In this document: positions 24,067 through 36,589 of the stretch, piece after piece
Numbering within the stretch: position 1 is the first letter of the stretch
Layout of the letters: each line of letters starts with the position of its first letter
Assembly: GCF_029873635.1 (NCBI RefSeq)
Contig: NC_080425.1
Span: forward strand, 40,427,390-40,491,389
Length of the DNA: 64,000 nucleotides
From: Malania oleifera
Taxonomy: Eukaryota > Streptophyta > Magnoliopsida > Santalales > Ximeniaceae
Direction: 5' to 3'
Program-made: the position numbers and the translations under genes
The notes under the pieces: model-generated
The model's input: only the letters and a program-made list of their open reading frames with translations
The model's database searches: none
What the model was told of the DNA's origin: nothing

Positions 24067-24069
24067 AGT

Positions 24070-25430
24070 TTTCAATAAAATCTAACTATAAAAGTCCTAA
24101 AATGAAAATAAAATTATAGCAATATTTAAGTTTGAAGAACTAACTTAACATTTCAAGATACTAGAAAAAGAAAACAGCAATACAATGAAAACAAAGATTA
24201 ATTAAAGAAATATAACCAATCAAACAACATGCAATCACAAAAAGCAAGCAAAAAAATAGTAGAGCAACAAAAAGCCAAAATTGAAAATCTCATCAAACGA
24301 ACGACATTTGCTTTTCTTGATGGAGAGAACATGCGGAAGTATGAGTGTATTTTTATTTTTAGGGTTGTGCAGGTTGACTTTTTGAAGGTGGAGGATTTGG
24401 GAAAAGATTTTGAAAGAGAATTTTGAAAATTAAAAGATTTGTGTGTGTGTGTGTGTGTGTGTGGAATTCAAAATATTTATTTATTTTTTAACTAATAAGT
24501 AACTAATAGAATTTGAGATTTGCAAAATTACAACCAATAAAAGTTTAGTATAGATGGTGTATAGATAGATAAGGAAAACACAATTTTAAATTGTTATTAA
24601 TTTTTTTAAAAACATAATTATAATTGATTAATAGAATTAAAGAAGGTCAAATTGCAACCAATAATATTGGTTTAAAATTTTTGAGATTCAAAAAAAACTA
24701 AGAAGTTAGGAAAGAAAATCTATGAGAATTTGGGTGGAAATATATAAATATAAAAAAGGAAATAATATTTTTTAAAATTATCATCAATTTTTTAAAAACA
24801 CAACTTAATTATAATTGACCAATAGAATCAAAAAGTTAAAATTGCAACTAGTTAATAATCAATTTTAAAATTCTAAAAATCTAAGAATTCAGAATTGAAA
24901 TTTAGAGGTTACTCTTGTTTCCATCATTTTGTTTTATATATATATATCATTTAATTTTTTGAATGCAATGTTTTAGTAGCTTAAACCACTAAGAAATTCC
25001 TAGGCCTAGCAACTTAAACGTTTGGTAAATGTAGTGATAAATTGGAATAGTGAGTGTTATTTATCGAGAGTATTAGAACTTAAATAGATTATTATTATTT
25101 TAAACTTAAATACTTTTTCTACCACTTGAAAATTATCAAAAAATCCAATGATTTGATTAGTTGTCTAAAATGACACCATAGGCAACCTAACTTAGAATTT
25201 ATCCTATTGCAATCACTTCAATTTTTTTTTTTTTTTAATCTTATATGAAGTAACATGCATTATTATGTGACATTCTTATTTGGTTTGAGGTTCAAAATGA
25301 TATCCATAAACTTACTTTTACTATTAATGAAAGAAAACAAACCAATTTTTGAGTATTTTTTTTTCTCCTTTTTGTCCTAAAAAGTTCGTCTAAAGTTCTT
25401 GTTATCGAACTTCAATCATGTTTCGCATAT
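24070..25430. other. AT-rich stretch, no gene seen
   Basis: Contains a GT microsatellite near 24440-24462 and A/T runs. Short open frames have no recognisable content. It may include the remainder of the LTR interrupted by the CACTA element. Confidence 0.5.
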
Positions 25431-25439
25431 TTCATTAGT

Positions 25440-26010
25440 GAATTAAAATTGTCCTTTGTCAAAGGCATATCTACAAATGAGCTTTTGCATAACTATCACC
25501 TCAAACAAGGGCCTCCAAGGTTGGCTATTAAAGTGGACTTGAGAAAAGCATATGATTCAATAAATTGACATTTTTTTTTATTAACATCTTCGAGTCCATT
25601 GATATTCCTTCAACATTAATTGCATAACTCGAAAATGTAGTACCTTCTCCCTCCCTTCCTCTTCCTATAAATGGTTCTTTGGAGAGTTACTTCTAAGGAA
25701 AAGAGGTATCACATAAGGGGACCCTCTCTCATCATATCTTGTCATGGTAATTATCTACCCAAAATTTTCTTTATAGTTTGGCTTGATGCTTGGAATAGTG
25801 CAAGTAACTTGAACAAAGTTTCAGCATGGAATGACTACTTTTCTTTTTGCATATTCTGTCGGTAATTTGCTAAGACCAAGAAACATCTCTTATTTGACTA
25901 CTCTTAGAATGGTTCAATTTATTTAAGAGTGACAATCCTTATAATCAATGCCTATTCAAATTTCTTGGAAGGATGAGATTAACAAAATTGCTTTATTGAG
26001 AAATAATACA
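25440..26010 (+). pseudogene. LINE (L1-type) reverse transcriptase fragment
   Basis: Three frames must be combined. FVKGISTNELLHNYHLKQGP is followed by PPRLAIKVDLRKAYDSIN with the first catalytic Asp. After a gap comes INGSL, then a KRGI...GDPLSSYLVMV-type segment, the conserved RT box before the active site. The YADD box was not found. Stops and frameshifts show it is dead. It lies between the CACTA element and the MRS2 3' end. Confidence 0.72.
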
Positions 26011-26029
26011 TAAACCCAACTAAGAAAAT

Positions 26030-27440
26030 TTTCTTAGACTACAAGCATTTGAAGAGCCAAAAATCCTTCATGTTTTGAGCAAAACGTGGCAAATCCAGAG
26101 TATCTTTCTCAGAATAGTAGTTCATGTTCAAGCTAGGCTTTTGATTCACAGTTTGCCAATCATCCTCCAAATTTTGCCTTTGAGGGTTGATGTTAGAAAG
26201 GTCCCCGATTCTGTCAAACACTCTTTTAATCTTGTTGGCACTCTTCCATGATTTATTGGTCGGATGAGTGCATTACAAATCCTTGATTTTTTCTCTCCAC
26301 CAATGGTTTTGTAGAAGGCTAGCTTTTCTCAAGGAAAAAGCATCAGGTAAGCATTTCTTTTCGTAGTATATATAGTATATTTTCTATCATTAATATGTGC
26401 TTGCTAATGATCTATCAATTTTTACATTTGTTATTGCTTCAACAAGTCGGATCAACCATTGTCCTAAATTTCTTCCCTATGCTTTTCAATTTGTGAGCTA
26501 ATCCTACAGAATTTGAGCTCTTTAGTTCGGGTATTCCCCTACTTTGAAGCACTAGATCTTTCTTCCTTTGGCTTTTTGAGGCACTCCCCCAAAGAAATTA
26601 CCTTGGCCTTTCTCTTATCGCATGGAAGAATTTCTAAAGAAGCTTGCACGCATCTTAGTAGTGGGGGACTAGTGCTCTCTTCTTTCTTTTTTTGCCCTTT
26701 TACCTTTTTCTTTCTTTCTTTCTTTCTTTTTTTCTTTTTGAAGTCTGGTTAAATGTTTTGAGTAAATGTCGAAGGCCTCCTTATGGAAAGGGAATAATTG
26801 AAACACCAAGCTGTAAAGTGGTCTAATGTCTGCAAACCTCATAAAGATGGTTTGAGACTAGTTTTCTCATTGTAATAAAGCTTCCACTTTTAGAATTCTT
26901 CGGATTTATTTGCTCTCCAGAAGATTTTCTTTGGGTGAGCTGAGGTTAAAAGTGTGCCAGTGTTAAAAACTCAATAGGAATGCAGTTGGATCTTGAGAAA
27001 GTTCTTGGTAGCTACACAAGAAACTTACCCCAGCATTAGACATAATATGGTAGTGGTGAATCCGTAGGTACCATGATAATAGGCACCCGACAATTCCTCT
27101 TGTTTCTTAATATGCATTGATTTCACTCCAATTCTAATTCCATTCTTGGCTCCCTTCAATTTTAACAACCATAGCAATATATTTAGCACACTAACGCGCA
27201 TATAATTTAAGAAACAAAGTATTTACTAATGAACCATAACTAATAGTGAATACTTTAATGTTTGTAGATTTGCTTTATTGATGAAGACTCGTAACTGACC
27301 ATATACATTACATGAATATTATTTTAGTACGTGTTTGTTTCATATTTTGTCTTTTTACTGTAATACGTTACATTTTGCTGAGTTAAAGAATCTATTGGAA
27401 ATTTCGTCCGCACGGCAGTACATGCGTTCTAGAATTGTAT
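26030..27440. other. Intergenic sequence downstream of the MRS2 gene
   Basis: No recognised gene. A 60-residue minus-strand frame (26039-26221, with DDWQTVNQKPSLNMNYYSEK) has coding-like composition but no known family. A (TTTC)n tract lies near 26706-26735. The stretch nearest 27440 may contain the MRS2 3' untranslated region and polyadenylation site. Confidence 0.4.
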
Positions 27441-27862
27441 TATATATGTCGATGGCAATCCAGATCCAGATCTGCCTTTTTCCCCCTTGTCTAACCATGA
27501 CCAATCCAGTTCTGTTAAAGCCACAAAGCCCAGCTCACAATCACAACCGCAATCATTTGTATACTCTCCGTCCATAAACCACAATTTATCAACATAATTG
27601 GCCCACAAAACAAAGGCCATGTTTCATCCAGTATCCTTAAACCTTGCATTCCTCATGATAGCCAGCACGCACATCAGTAGTTAAAAAACAATCGAAAGGT
27701 CAAACAACAGCAACACACACATTCCACCACCTGGCATGCACTGTACGGTGTCAATGTACTCGAACAAGATGATGTCAAGCAACAAGACACCGGCCCTCAA
27801 CTTTCACATGTAGCAAATTACCAGCCCCAGGTGCAGAAGTAAGACACAGAACGAGTGAATGA

Positions 27863-28141
27863 TCATGAACCAAGCAGCTTCTTCCATCTCGCATATCCTA
27901 GAACAAGCAGGAATAGCAATACGCAACCAGCTGAAGTACCTCCAACAACAATGTTGAAGATCCCTTGCTTATTGTACAATGTACAACGGATGTTCATACC
28001 AAACAGCCCAGCTATCAGGGTCTCAACAGCAATAGCAAAAGATGCAATGGTCAAGGTCAACTGAAGCTGAATGAGCTCATTTCGCTGGTTGTCGAGTTGG
28101 ATGTTAACATAGTCTTCAGTGTCATCAATGTATTCCCGAAC
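27863..28141 (-). CDS. MRS2: MRS2/MGT magnesium transporter, last coding exon
   Basis: CorA/MRS2-type Mg2+ channels are membrane pentamers that let Mg2+ cross plasma, plastid, mitochondrial or vacuolar membranes. This exon has 92 codons and a TGA stop at 27863-27865. It starts after a clean acceptor (CTTGTGGCAG) with VREYIDDTEDYVNIQLDNQR, the end of the long coiled arm. Then comes the first membrane helix (LTLTIASFAIAVETLIAGLF), the GMN signature that forms the selectivity loop, a short loop, a second membrane helix (VVGGTSAGCVLLFLLVLGY) and the basic tail ARWKKLLGS. The frame is open and unbroken. After GMNI this copy has Arg where I expect Pro in the family. The tail recalls the MRS2-3 subgroup, but subgroup assignment from memory is uncertain. 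Confidence 0.93.
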   Translation of the reverse strand, partial: VREYIDDTEDYVNIQLDNQRNELIQLQLTLTIASFAIAVETLIAGLFGMNIRCTLYNKQGIFNIVVGGTSAGCVLLFLLVLGYARWKKLLGS

Positions 28142-29270
28142 CTGCCACAAGTTAATAGAGAAAATAGGAACCTGAATGTCAATTTCGAGCTAATGAAGCA
28201 CACATATTTGTTACATTAAAGCAGAGAAATGACAAACACTTAAGTGGGAGTTACTGATAGCCCAATTTATTCTAAAGCCAATTAGACTGGGGTATACTTG
28301 TTGATATGCAAGGCTGTTTTCTGGAAATGGAAAACTGGTTTAAGTGCACCTAAAAGCAGTCTTCTTTCTTCAACAAAAATAATATGTTCTTACTGTGTCT
28401 CATCTTCTTTTTTCCCCAAGAGAGAGAGAGGACCACCCAAAAACTAATCCTTCTCCATTGAATTAATCACCTATTGGCCTGCACATTCACCTAATAAATG
28501 ACAAAAACTGCACTTTTTAAGAAAAACTTTACTACAATTATTCTCCACATTAGAAAGAGTCCAAACCACAATACTATGCACCACCCTCCAAAGTCGTTCA
28601 CATTGCCCATGGGCATCAATTTTCAAAGGCAAGAATACCCAATTGAACCTTCACAAAAGTTGGTTGGTTGATCAGTTCTGCTAGCGAACAGATCATTCCT
28701 TTTGCTGTCTGCAAGTTATTCTTAATCTTGATTTATTTATTTTGGCAGCAATTTGAAGTTTTATTTATTTATTTATTTATTTATTAAGATAATGAATTTG
28801 AGTGGAAGGAAAAGAGAGTACAAAATAAGAATAAATCATTCTCACAAAGAATGTTTACAAAAACAACAAAAAAGAACTAATAAGGTAAGGCACCACAATC
28901 CACTTGCATATCAACAAGAGAGTCCTTTGAAGGAACCATTAGCAGAACACAAAAGCAAAAATAAGAAAAATACCCAGCACCATATATCAATCTCATACTT
29001 TATCTCAACTAATATTTTTAAAAATATTTGGCCAAATCATTGCTTTTACTCTGCAAACACTCAACAAAAGAATGATTAATCCATTTTTATAGGCTAGGAT
29101 CGTTCTGTCTAGGTTTGCTCTCATCCTTATAAGTGCAGCCTTCAACTAGAATCAATCACTTCTCACTAGTGCACCAACTAGTCTTTACCTTAATCTTTAA
29201 GAACTGGGGACATATCTCTTTCATCTTGAGCACAACAACCAACATCCTCTAAAGTGAAGTAACAGCAGCT
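28142..29270. other. Intron sequence near the last exon
   Basis: No gene. A (TTTA)n tract lies at about 28759-28785. A basic open frame on the plus strand (28753-29079) has no recognised domain and looks like chance or LINE-derived sequence. Confidence 0.45.
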
Positions 29271-30700
29271 TCAAAGCTCCAGGAGTATTTAAATTCAATT
29301 AATTCCAAAATTTCATCATATCCTAGACTTTCATAAAGTTCCCTCACTTAATTTGAAGTTTCAGTTTCAGATTTCTGCCAAACTAGAATTCTAAATCTTT
29401 TAGTGCACAAGTATAGTTGGCAGACTTGCAGGTCCAATCCCATTCTTCTCTGGGCCTAATAACCACAGGTTTGCTTCACTCCTTAACTAATTCCTATGCT
29501 TAAATTGCAGGAATTAATTGCAATGGGATCAATTATCATGTGTATATATATCAAATAATTTAATGCAATTACACTCAACTATGAGATATAAATTTTATAT
29601 CTGATTTAAGTGTCCACAGCTCATTGCCCATGCTATACATGGCCACAGCCATATGCCCATCCAATGAGCATTAATATTTGACCCCTATGTTGCTTTTCTA
29701 TAAGTACCATGCGTAGCCAAAAATAAAAAATCAGCACCGACTCTCTAGAGCATCCAGTCTCTCTCTCTCTTGGCTCTCCCTCACTCAGCTAACCCCCAAA
29801 TACAATCAAAAAGACTGTAAATTCCAGAACTTCATTGTAATAAGAGTTCCAGAAATTGAAAGTTGCATTGTTAAATTGAAGCTTCAGTTTCAGCTGGCTC
29901 TCTCAAACTAAAACTCTAAATTTTTTAGTCCACAAGTATCTTTACAGGTCCAATGCAATCTTCTTTGACCATAATAATCACAGGCTCGCTCCACTCCTTA
30001 ACTCATCCCTAAGCTTTTGATGGAATTAATTGACATGGACTAAATAGGTTATGCGTTAATTGCTAAACGCATCATTTAATGCATTTAAGGTTAATTATGA
30101 GACATGAATTGTATCGTCGCTAATCTAGCTGTTGATGGCTCCTTCTACATGCATTAGATGACCAGAGCCACCTACCCATCCAATGAGAATATTTGACCCA
30201 TACGTTGCCCTTGCAAGTAGTTAAAAATGCACACATGTCACCAAAAATGAAAATTTTTGACTCATCTCTCCCACTCTCAGCTTACCCCCAAATGCAACAA
30301 AGAGAGAGAATGTGAATTTCATATATTCATCATACAATAAAAGTCCAACACTTACAGTTTCAGATGGCTCTCTCAAACTAAAATTCCATATGCTTTAGTC
30401 TGCAAGTATTATAATTGGACCTGACATACAGGTCCAATATACCCATTCTTCTTTCACCATAATAACCACAGCTTGCTCGACCCCTCAACTTATTCCAACA
30501 AAATTTCTGGAATGAATTGATATGGCCTTAGTTGAATAACTGGGAAAAATGGTAGACCTAACTTCAATGATAGGTCTCTCCCTCTATTTATAATACATCT
30601 CAAGTACAACACCAATGAACCATTAACACCCTCCCTCAAGCTGGAGCATATATATCTCCTAACTTGTTACAAATGAATTTCACATGAGCACCTCCCAAGG

Positions 30701-30952
30701 CTATAGTGAACAAATCAGCAAGCTGAAACTCATATTCACATAAGAGATTGTAATGAGCTTACGTGTAAGTTTCCCCTGAATAAAGTGGCAATCAACTGCA
30801 ATGTGTTTTGCCCGCTCATGGAAGACCAGGTTAGAGAATATATGAATAGCAGCTCGATTATTAGACATCAACTCCACAAGCTGAGAATATGGAAAATCTA
30901 GTTCTTTCAACACGTTCTTCAACCAAACAAGTTCACATGTACTGTGCATCAT
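30701..30952 (-). pseudogene. Copia RNase H, C-terminal part
   Basis: Reads CELVWLKNVLKELDFPYSQL, then MSNNRAAIHIFSNLVFHERA and KHIAVDCHFIQGKL. These match the last RNase H motifs of plant copia polyproteins: Asp/Asn-Asn-Ala at the third acidic position and the KHIxxDxHFIR box. Confidence 0.85.
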
Positions 30953-31059
30953 AGCCCTATACTCTTAACTCAACACTTGACCTAGCCACTATAGTCTGTT
31001 TCCTACTTTTACAAGCCACCAAATAACCATCAGCAAAGATATAGTACCCGGTTGTGGAT

Positions 31060-32190
31060 CTTCAATCGGAAGGCAATTTGGCCCAATCTGCATCTATATT
31101 TCCCTAATATAAGTGTGACCTCGATCCTGATATAAGAGACCTCTCCCTAGTGCGGCTTTGAGATATCTCAAAATAAGAATTAATATGTCCTACTAACTTG
31201 TTCTCAAAGGCAAGAAACTAACTCACAACACTTGTCGCAAAGTATATATCTGGTCGAATGACTATGAGATAATCAACTTTCCAACAAGTCTTTGGTACCG
31301 CCCTGAGTTAGGCAACAAATCACCCATATCTGGCACTAACTTACTATTGGGATCCATGGGTGTACCAACAGATTTGGATCCCAACAGCTTCATATCATGT
31401 AAAAGATCAAGAACATACCTCATCTATGACAAGAAAGTTCCCATATGAGATCTTGATACTTCTATACCCAAGAAGTAAATGCTCCCAAGTCCTTGGTCTG
31501 AAACTTACTCTATAGGAAAAGTTTTAGGTCCTGGATGCCTCAATCATTGTCACCAATGACCATAACGTCATCCATGTACACAATAAGAAAAATCCTACCA
31601 GATGGAGTACGAAGATAAAATATAGAGTGATCTACTACACACGTTGGAGGCCAAACTCAAGTACTACAGCATTAAATCGGCCAAACTATGCTATGGGAAA
31701 TTGTTTTAATCCATATAATATTGAGCCTAACTCCCCTTGAGTAACAAATCTAGGTGTTTGCTCCATACATTCCTCCTCATGAAAATCACTATATAGGAAA
31801 GCATTCTTCACATCTACCCAATGTAGAGGCCAATGACAAGTAATGGCTAAAGAGATGGACAAATGTATTGAGGCAAATTTAGCGACCGGAGAGAATGTTT
31901 AGAATAATCAAACCATACACCTGAGTATATCCCTTAGCAACAAAGTGGGCCTTCAAATGAGCCACAGAACCACCAGGATTGAATTTCACATTGTACACCC
32001 AACGACAACCAACCACGGACTTATTAGGAGGAAGAGGTACCAAATTCCAAGTATCATTATCACGTAATGCACGCATCTCTTCAACCATTGCAGTCCTCCA
32101 CCCAAATTGGGATAGGGCTTCAAAAAAAAAAATTGGACATGGTACTAACATAGCAATAATATGAGGATGACAAGAAATCAAAACAAACAA
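31060..32190 (-). pseudogene. Copia reverse transcriptase, broken
   Basis: The N-terminal part at 31879-32190 reads AMVEEMRALRDNDTWNLVPL, then SVVGCRWVYNVKFNPGGSVA and KAHFVAKGYTQVYG, the opening of the copia RVT_2 domain. To the left, down to about 31060, scattered RT segments can be read only across several frames. Confidence 0.85.
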
Positions 32191-32433
32191 AATTAGAGAT
32201 TGGATGTCGGGTGCAAGTGTGCTTACCTTTACGAACAGCTATAAGAGGATGAACATCATAGGAAATAAGATCATTTGACGAAGGAACTAAAGGTGTAGTA
32301 GTAGAAGCTAAAGGACACCCTCCTCCCTTAAGTCGCTGTATGTATACCTGCAAATTGGGATGATCCAAGCAAGGAAAAGGACTCAAACTAGATAAAGATG
32401 TAGAAGGATTAGGCATGAATAATATGTTGGGAT

Positions 32434-33306
32434 CTAGAAGGCAAGGCTAAGGAAGGGACTCATCAAGGTCAACAAAACTGAAGGAATCATAGTAGTATGG
32501 TATGGACTCAAAAAAAGTGACATTAGCAAAGACAAAGAATCTATGTAAAGTAGGGCTATAACATTGATACCCCTTTTGAGTATAGGATAGCCCAGAAAAA
32601 TAAATTTGATAGCACGAGGATCCAACATATCCATTACTGGAGTTAAGTAATGGACAAAGGTCAACAAATATAAAAAGAGGAAGGGAGAACAAAGGAGCCT
32701 TAAGGAAATGAACTAAATATGGGATTTTATCACCAAGGACAGAGGATGGCATTTTATTGACGAGGGACCAAGCTGTGAGCACAACATCACTCCAAAAAAC
32801 TTTGGAAACATTCATTTGATGCAATAGGGTATGAAGTGACTTCAAGAATATGTTTTTTTTTTCCCCCCCTCTTCAACTTTATTTTGTTGTGGAGTGTGGG
32901 CACAAGAGGACTGATGGACCATACTATGATTAGTCATATAGGTAGTGAATTGAGTACTGAAGTACTCCTTAGCTTTAGCACTATGAAGTATCCTAATTGA
33001 CATACCAAATTGAGTCTTTATTTGAGATCAAAATACACAAAAGATATTAAACAACTCAAAACAATCTTTCATTAAATATAACCAAGTCATCCTAGAGTAG
33101 TCATCAACAAATGAAACAAAGTACCAAAACCCCAACTTTAACGTGACACAACTAGGACCCCAAATATCGGAATGGACTAGCATGAAAGGACTAACCACTC
33201 GTTTGTCAACTTGGGAAGCAAATGGAACACGATGATGTTTTCCCAATTGACAAGACTCGCACTCAAGATTAGACACAAAACTCAATGTAGGAACTAACTG
33301 TTTCAA
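32434..33306 (-). pseudogene. Copia integrase, broken
   Basis: 33028-33306 gives the pre-integrase and core start: CESCQLGKHHRVPF, then VHSDIWGPS (first Asp) and YFVSFVDDYSRMTWLYLMK (second Asp region). 32447-32845 gives the C-terminal part: HTLLHQMNVSKVFWSDVVLT, NKMPSSVLGDKIPY and TQKGYQCYSPTLHRFFV. The catalytic Glu segment between them is interrupted around 32850-33020. Confidence 0.85.
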
Positions 33307-33309
33307 GTT

Positions 33310-34890
33310 TCAACTTGTACAAGGATGGATGACCAAGGCAACAATGGATTTGAAGTGGTGTAGCTGCAGCTATGCAAGTAATGGGAGGAGAAAGCAACTC
33401 AAAGTAGTAAAGCCCACAAGCCTCACATCCTGTGTCAATTGTCTTCCTCGTCTTTAGATCCTAAATAACCACAGAATCAAAAAATAAAGTGACAGAACAA
33501 TTTAGTGACTTACTGACATAAATTGAAAGGGGATTAGGAATGTATAAAACAAAAGAAAGAGAGATGGAAGGAATGGGATTTATTGTTCATATCCCCTTAA
33601 CAACAATAGTGAACCCATCAATAAGGGTAACTTGAGGTAGATTTTTAGGAACCGGAGGGCAAAAAGGAAGTTGGCTGCACTTGTTATATGGTCAGTGGCA
33701 GTAGAATCGATAACCCAAGGACTAGTGGGAAAGATACTAGATGACATACAGACTATAGGATTACCTTTCTAGGCAAAAGATGCAATGTGATAAGATGCTT
33801 GTTGAGACGATTGATACTGTAAAAACCTTGAATACTCCTCCTTCGATATAGTCATAGTACGCGGTTCACTCAAACAAGTGACTAACGAGGGAACCATACG
33901 TTTGGGATTTGCAAACTCCATCACAACACTCACAAACTTAGACCAATGATAATAAGATTAATTGCTGGAACAATTGGAACAACAACAAACAAGGTGACCT
34001 ACCATGAACGAGTCACAAGAAAATCAGTACAAGGCTGCCACAGCACCACGAAAGTCGAACAGAGTCCCAAGAAACCATCACACAGCACTGGAACAATTGG
34101 AGAGGCAAACCACCGAAACTACCATGGACGAATCACCAACAAACTTATATAACACTGCCACAGCCTCACAAAAATGCCTTATGAACAATACCATTGCTCC
34201 CATAGAGTCACCAATGGCCTTTACTACCACGAGTCCATGGTCAAAACAAATATTGGATCTTTGAGCAAAACACATGCCCAACATCTTGATATTTTGGTCT
34301 ATGGAAGGGATTAGAACATTAAATCAAAAACAAAGCAAATGTCACTATTTCAGACCCAATAAACTCAATAGCTATTGACAAACAGCTTCACAAAGCACCA
34401 AACAACCATTCCTCAGGCACCGCACATGAGGGATTCCAAAAGCATCACAAAAAACTCCAATAATATGTTTATAGAGGGATTTGAGCACTGCTGGATGAAT
34501 TTAGGCAAAAAACATGCCTGAAAGTAGATTCACGAGCCGGTATATGGGGTTGGCTCTGGCATTCTTTGACTGGTGCATGAGGACATGTGGGGCACTGCCT
34601 GGAGATGGGTCATCCGTGGGTGGCAGATCAGCAGTGTCTGTGGGTGATTATGATGTTCCTTTTTTTTTTTTTTTCCAAAATCTACAGTATTTTGTGTTCC
34701 TGAACTGGCATCCAGGAAATTTCCAGCAACTGGTCTGACTTCCAGCAGCTGCTGACTGTTTTCTAGGGCTAGTGTTCCTGGAAATTCTTCTATGATGGTA
34801 GAAATACAGTGGATTTCGGGTCTTAGGCTTCGATTTTGATAGTGGTTGTAACAATTAGGGTTTAGGTTTCAGAATCATGCTCCAATACCA
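33310..34890 (-). pseudogene. Copia gag/protease region, heavily decayed
   Basis: Lies between the integrase and the primer site, where gag and protease belong. Only short open frames remain on either strand and no zinc knuckle or protease box could be read with confidence. Confidence 0.5.
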
Positions 34891-34891
34891 A
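34877..34891 (-). other. Primer binding site of the short-LTR copia element
   Basis: On the minus strand TGGTATTGGAGCATG directly follows the right LTR. It resembles the Met-tRNA site TGGTATCAGAGC with substitutions. Confidence 0.65.
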
Positions 34892-35460
34892 GTTGAATAA
34901 TAGGGTGAAATGAAAAACCTAACTTCAATGATAGGTCTCTCCCTCTATTTATAATATATGTCAAGTACAATACCAATGACCATAATAACCTTACTAAATC
35001 ACACTTACTAACACAACTCTAACACATAATAATAATGCTAAATGACTAAATAACCATTAACAGCCTCAATATTAATGCGTAAATTAGTTCATCACATCAT
35101 TTAAAGCAGTTAAGCTTAATTATAAGAAATTATTTTACACCTAATTTAGCTGTCCATGGCTCCTTGCCCATGCCTTACAGTGAGCATAATAACAACAGGC
35201 CTAGAGGTCCAATATGTCCGTTCTTCTTTGATCATAATAACAATAGGCTCAGTCTACTTCTTGACTCATTCTTATGCTTAAATTGCTCGACTTAATCAAC
35301 ATGACCTCAGTAATAAAGTGTAAAAAGTTAATCGTATCATTTAAATCATGTGATCTTAATTATGGAAGAAATTATTTTATACCTGGTTTAGCTGTCCACA
35401 GCAAATTGGCCATGCATTACAAGGCCACAGCCATCCAATAAGCAAAAATATTTCACCCAC

Positions 35461-35461
<1 letters not shown>

Positions 35462-35504
<43 letters not shown>
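35462..35504. repeat. (CT)n microsatellite
   Basis: About 40 bases of CT dinucleotides with one TTT interruption, inside an array unit. Confidence 0.95.
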
Positions 35505-35506
<2 letters not shown>

Positions 35507-36589
35507 TTTGATCATATTAACCACAGGTAATTAAAGTGTAAATAGTTAATCACATAATTTAATGCATTTAATCTTAATTATGAGATGTAAATTATTGTGT
35601 ACCTCATTTAGCTGTCCATGGCTCCTCACACATCAATTGTGAGACCACAGCCATGTGCTCATCCCCCTCATCATAAATATTTGACCCATCATAACCTTTC
35701 CAGCTCGTTCCCTCATTTAGTTTGAAGCTTCAATTTCAGATAGCTCCCTCAAGCTAAAACTCTACATCTTTTAGTCAACAATTATCAAACTAAAATTCCT
35801 GACTAACAGGTCCAATATCCCCAATCTTCTTTGATCATATTAACCATATGCCTGCTCCACTCCTCGACTCATTCCTATGCTTAAACGATGGATAACTGAG
35901 ATGGGCTCAATAATAAAGTGCAAATAATTAATCACATAATTTATTGCCTTTAAGACTGATTATGAGATATAATTTTTTTATACCTGATTTAGCTGTCTGT
36001 GGTTCCTTACTCTTGCATTAGAAGGCAACATCCACATGCCTATCCAACAAGCATAAATAATTTGACTCCTGCACTGCCCTTCCAGCTCATCAAACAACTA
36101 CATGTTGCCAAAAATAATAATCACCATTGACACTCTCTAGAGTGCCCACACTTATGTTGAAGATCAGAAAAGACAGTTCTTTAAAACAACCAGCTGCAAA
36201 AGCCCATGACAATGCCACACACTGTATCCTATCCCAGAGCGTAGAGCAAGAAATCTTTTTCCCCATGAAACATAATAATGTGTAAAAATTTAATCATATA
36301 GTTAATGCATTTAAGCTTAATCATGGTCCGAGCTAACCCCCAAACGCAATCGATGGAAGAAAATGTAAATTCTAGAATTTCATCACAGTAATGTTTTAGA
36401 CTTCAATGTTCCCCCTTTTAATTTTAAGCTTCAGTTTCAGATGACTTCTCAACTACTAAATCCTGTAGTCAGCAAATAATATAATTGGACCACTCTTAGC
36501 GGTCCAATATGGCCATTCTTCTTTGATCAGAATAACCACAAGCCCCCAATAACTTCTGTAATTAATTGACATGGGCTCAATTATAATGT

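Larger units (their letters stand above)
30525..35067 (-). mobile_element. Ty1/copia retrotransposon with very short LTRs, decayed
   Basis: Minus-strand element inside one unit of the repeat array. Right (5') LTR is 34891-35062 (172 bp) and left (3') LTR is 30530-30628 (99 bp, missing about 75 bases present in the other). Both share an identical core around CTTCAATGATAGGTCTCTCC. A five-base duplication flanks it with one mismatch (GCCTT at 30525-30529, GCCTC at 35063-35067). On the minus strand TGGTATTGGAGCATG follows the right LTR as a primer site, and a TTGAGGGAGGG purine tract precedes the left LTR. Order is gag/protease region, integrase, RT, RNase H, as in copia elements. Confidence 0.88.

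Noticed and set aside
27855..28219. Plus-strand frames over the MRS2 last exon and its intron edge
   Set aside because: Shadows of the minus-strand exon, which has splice sites and a clear protein family.
32870..34900. Possible host gene in the plus-strand frames of this stretch (such as 34004-34264)
   Set aside because: The region lies between the primer site and the integrase of the minus-strand copia element; the frames have no domain.
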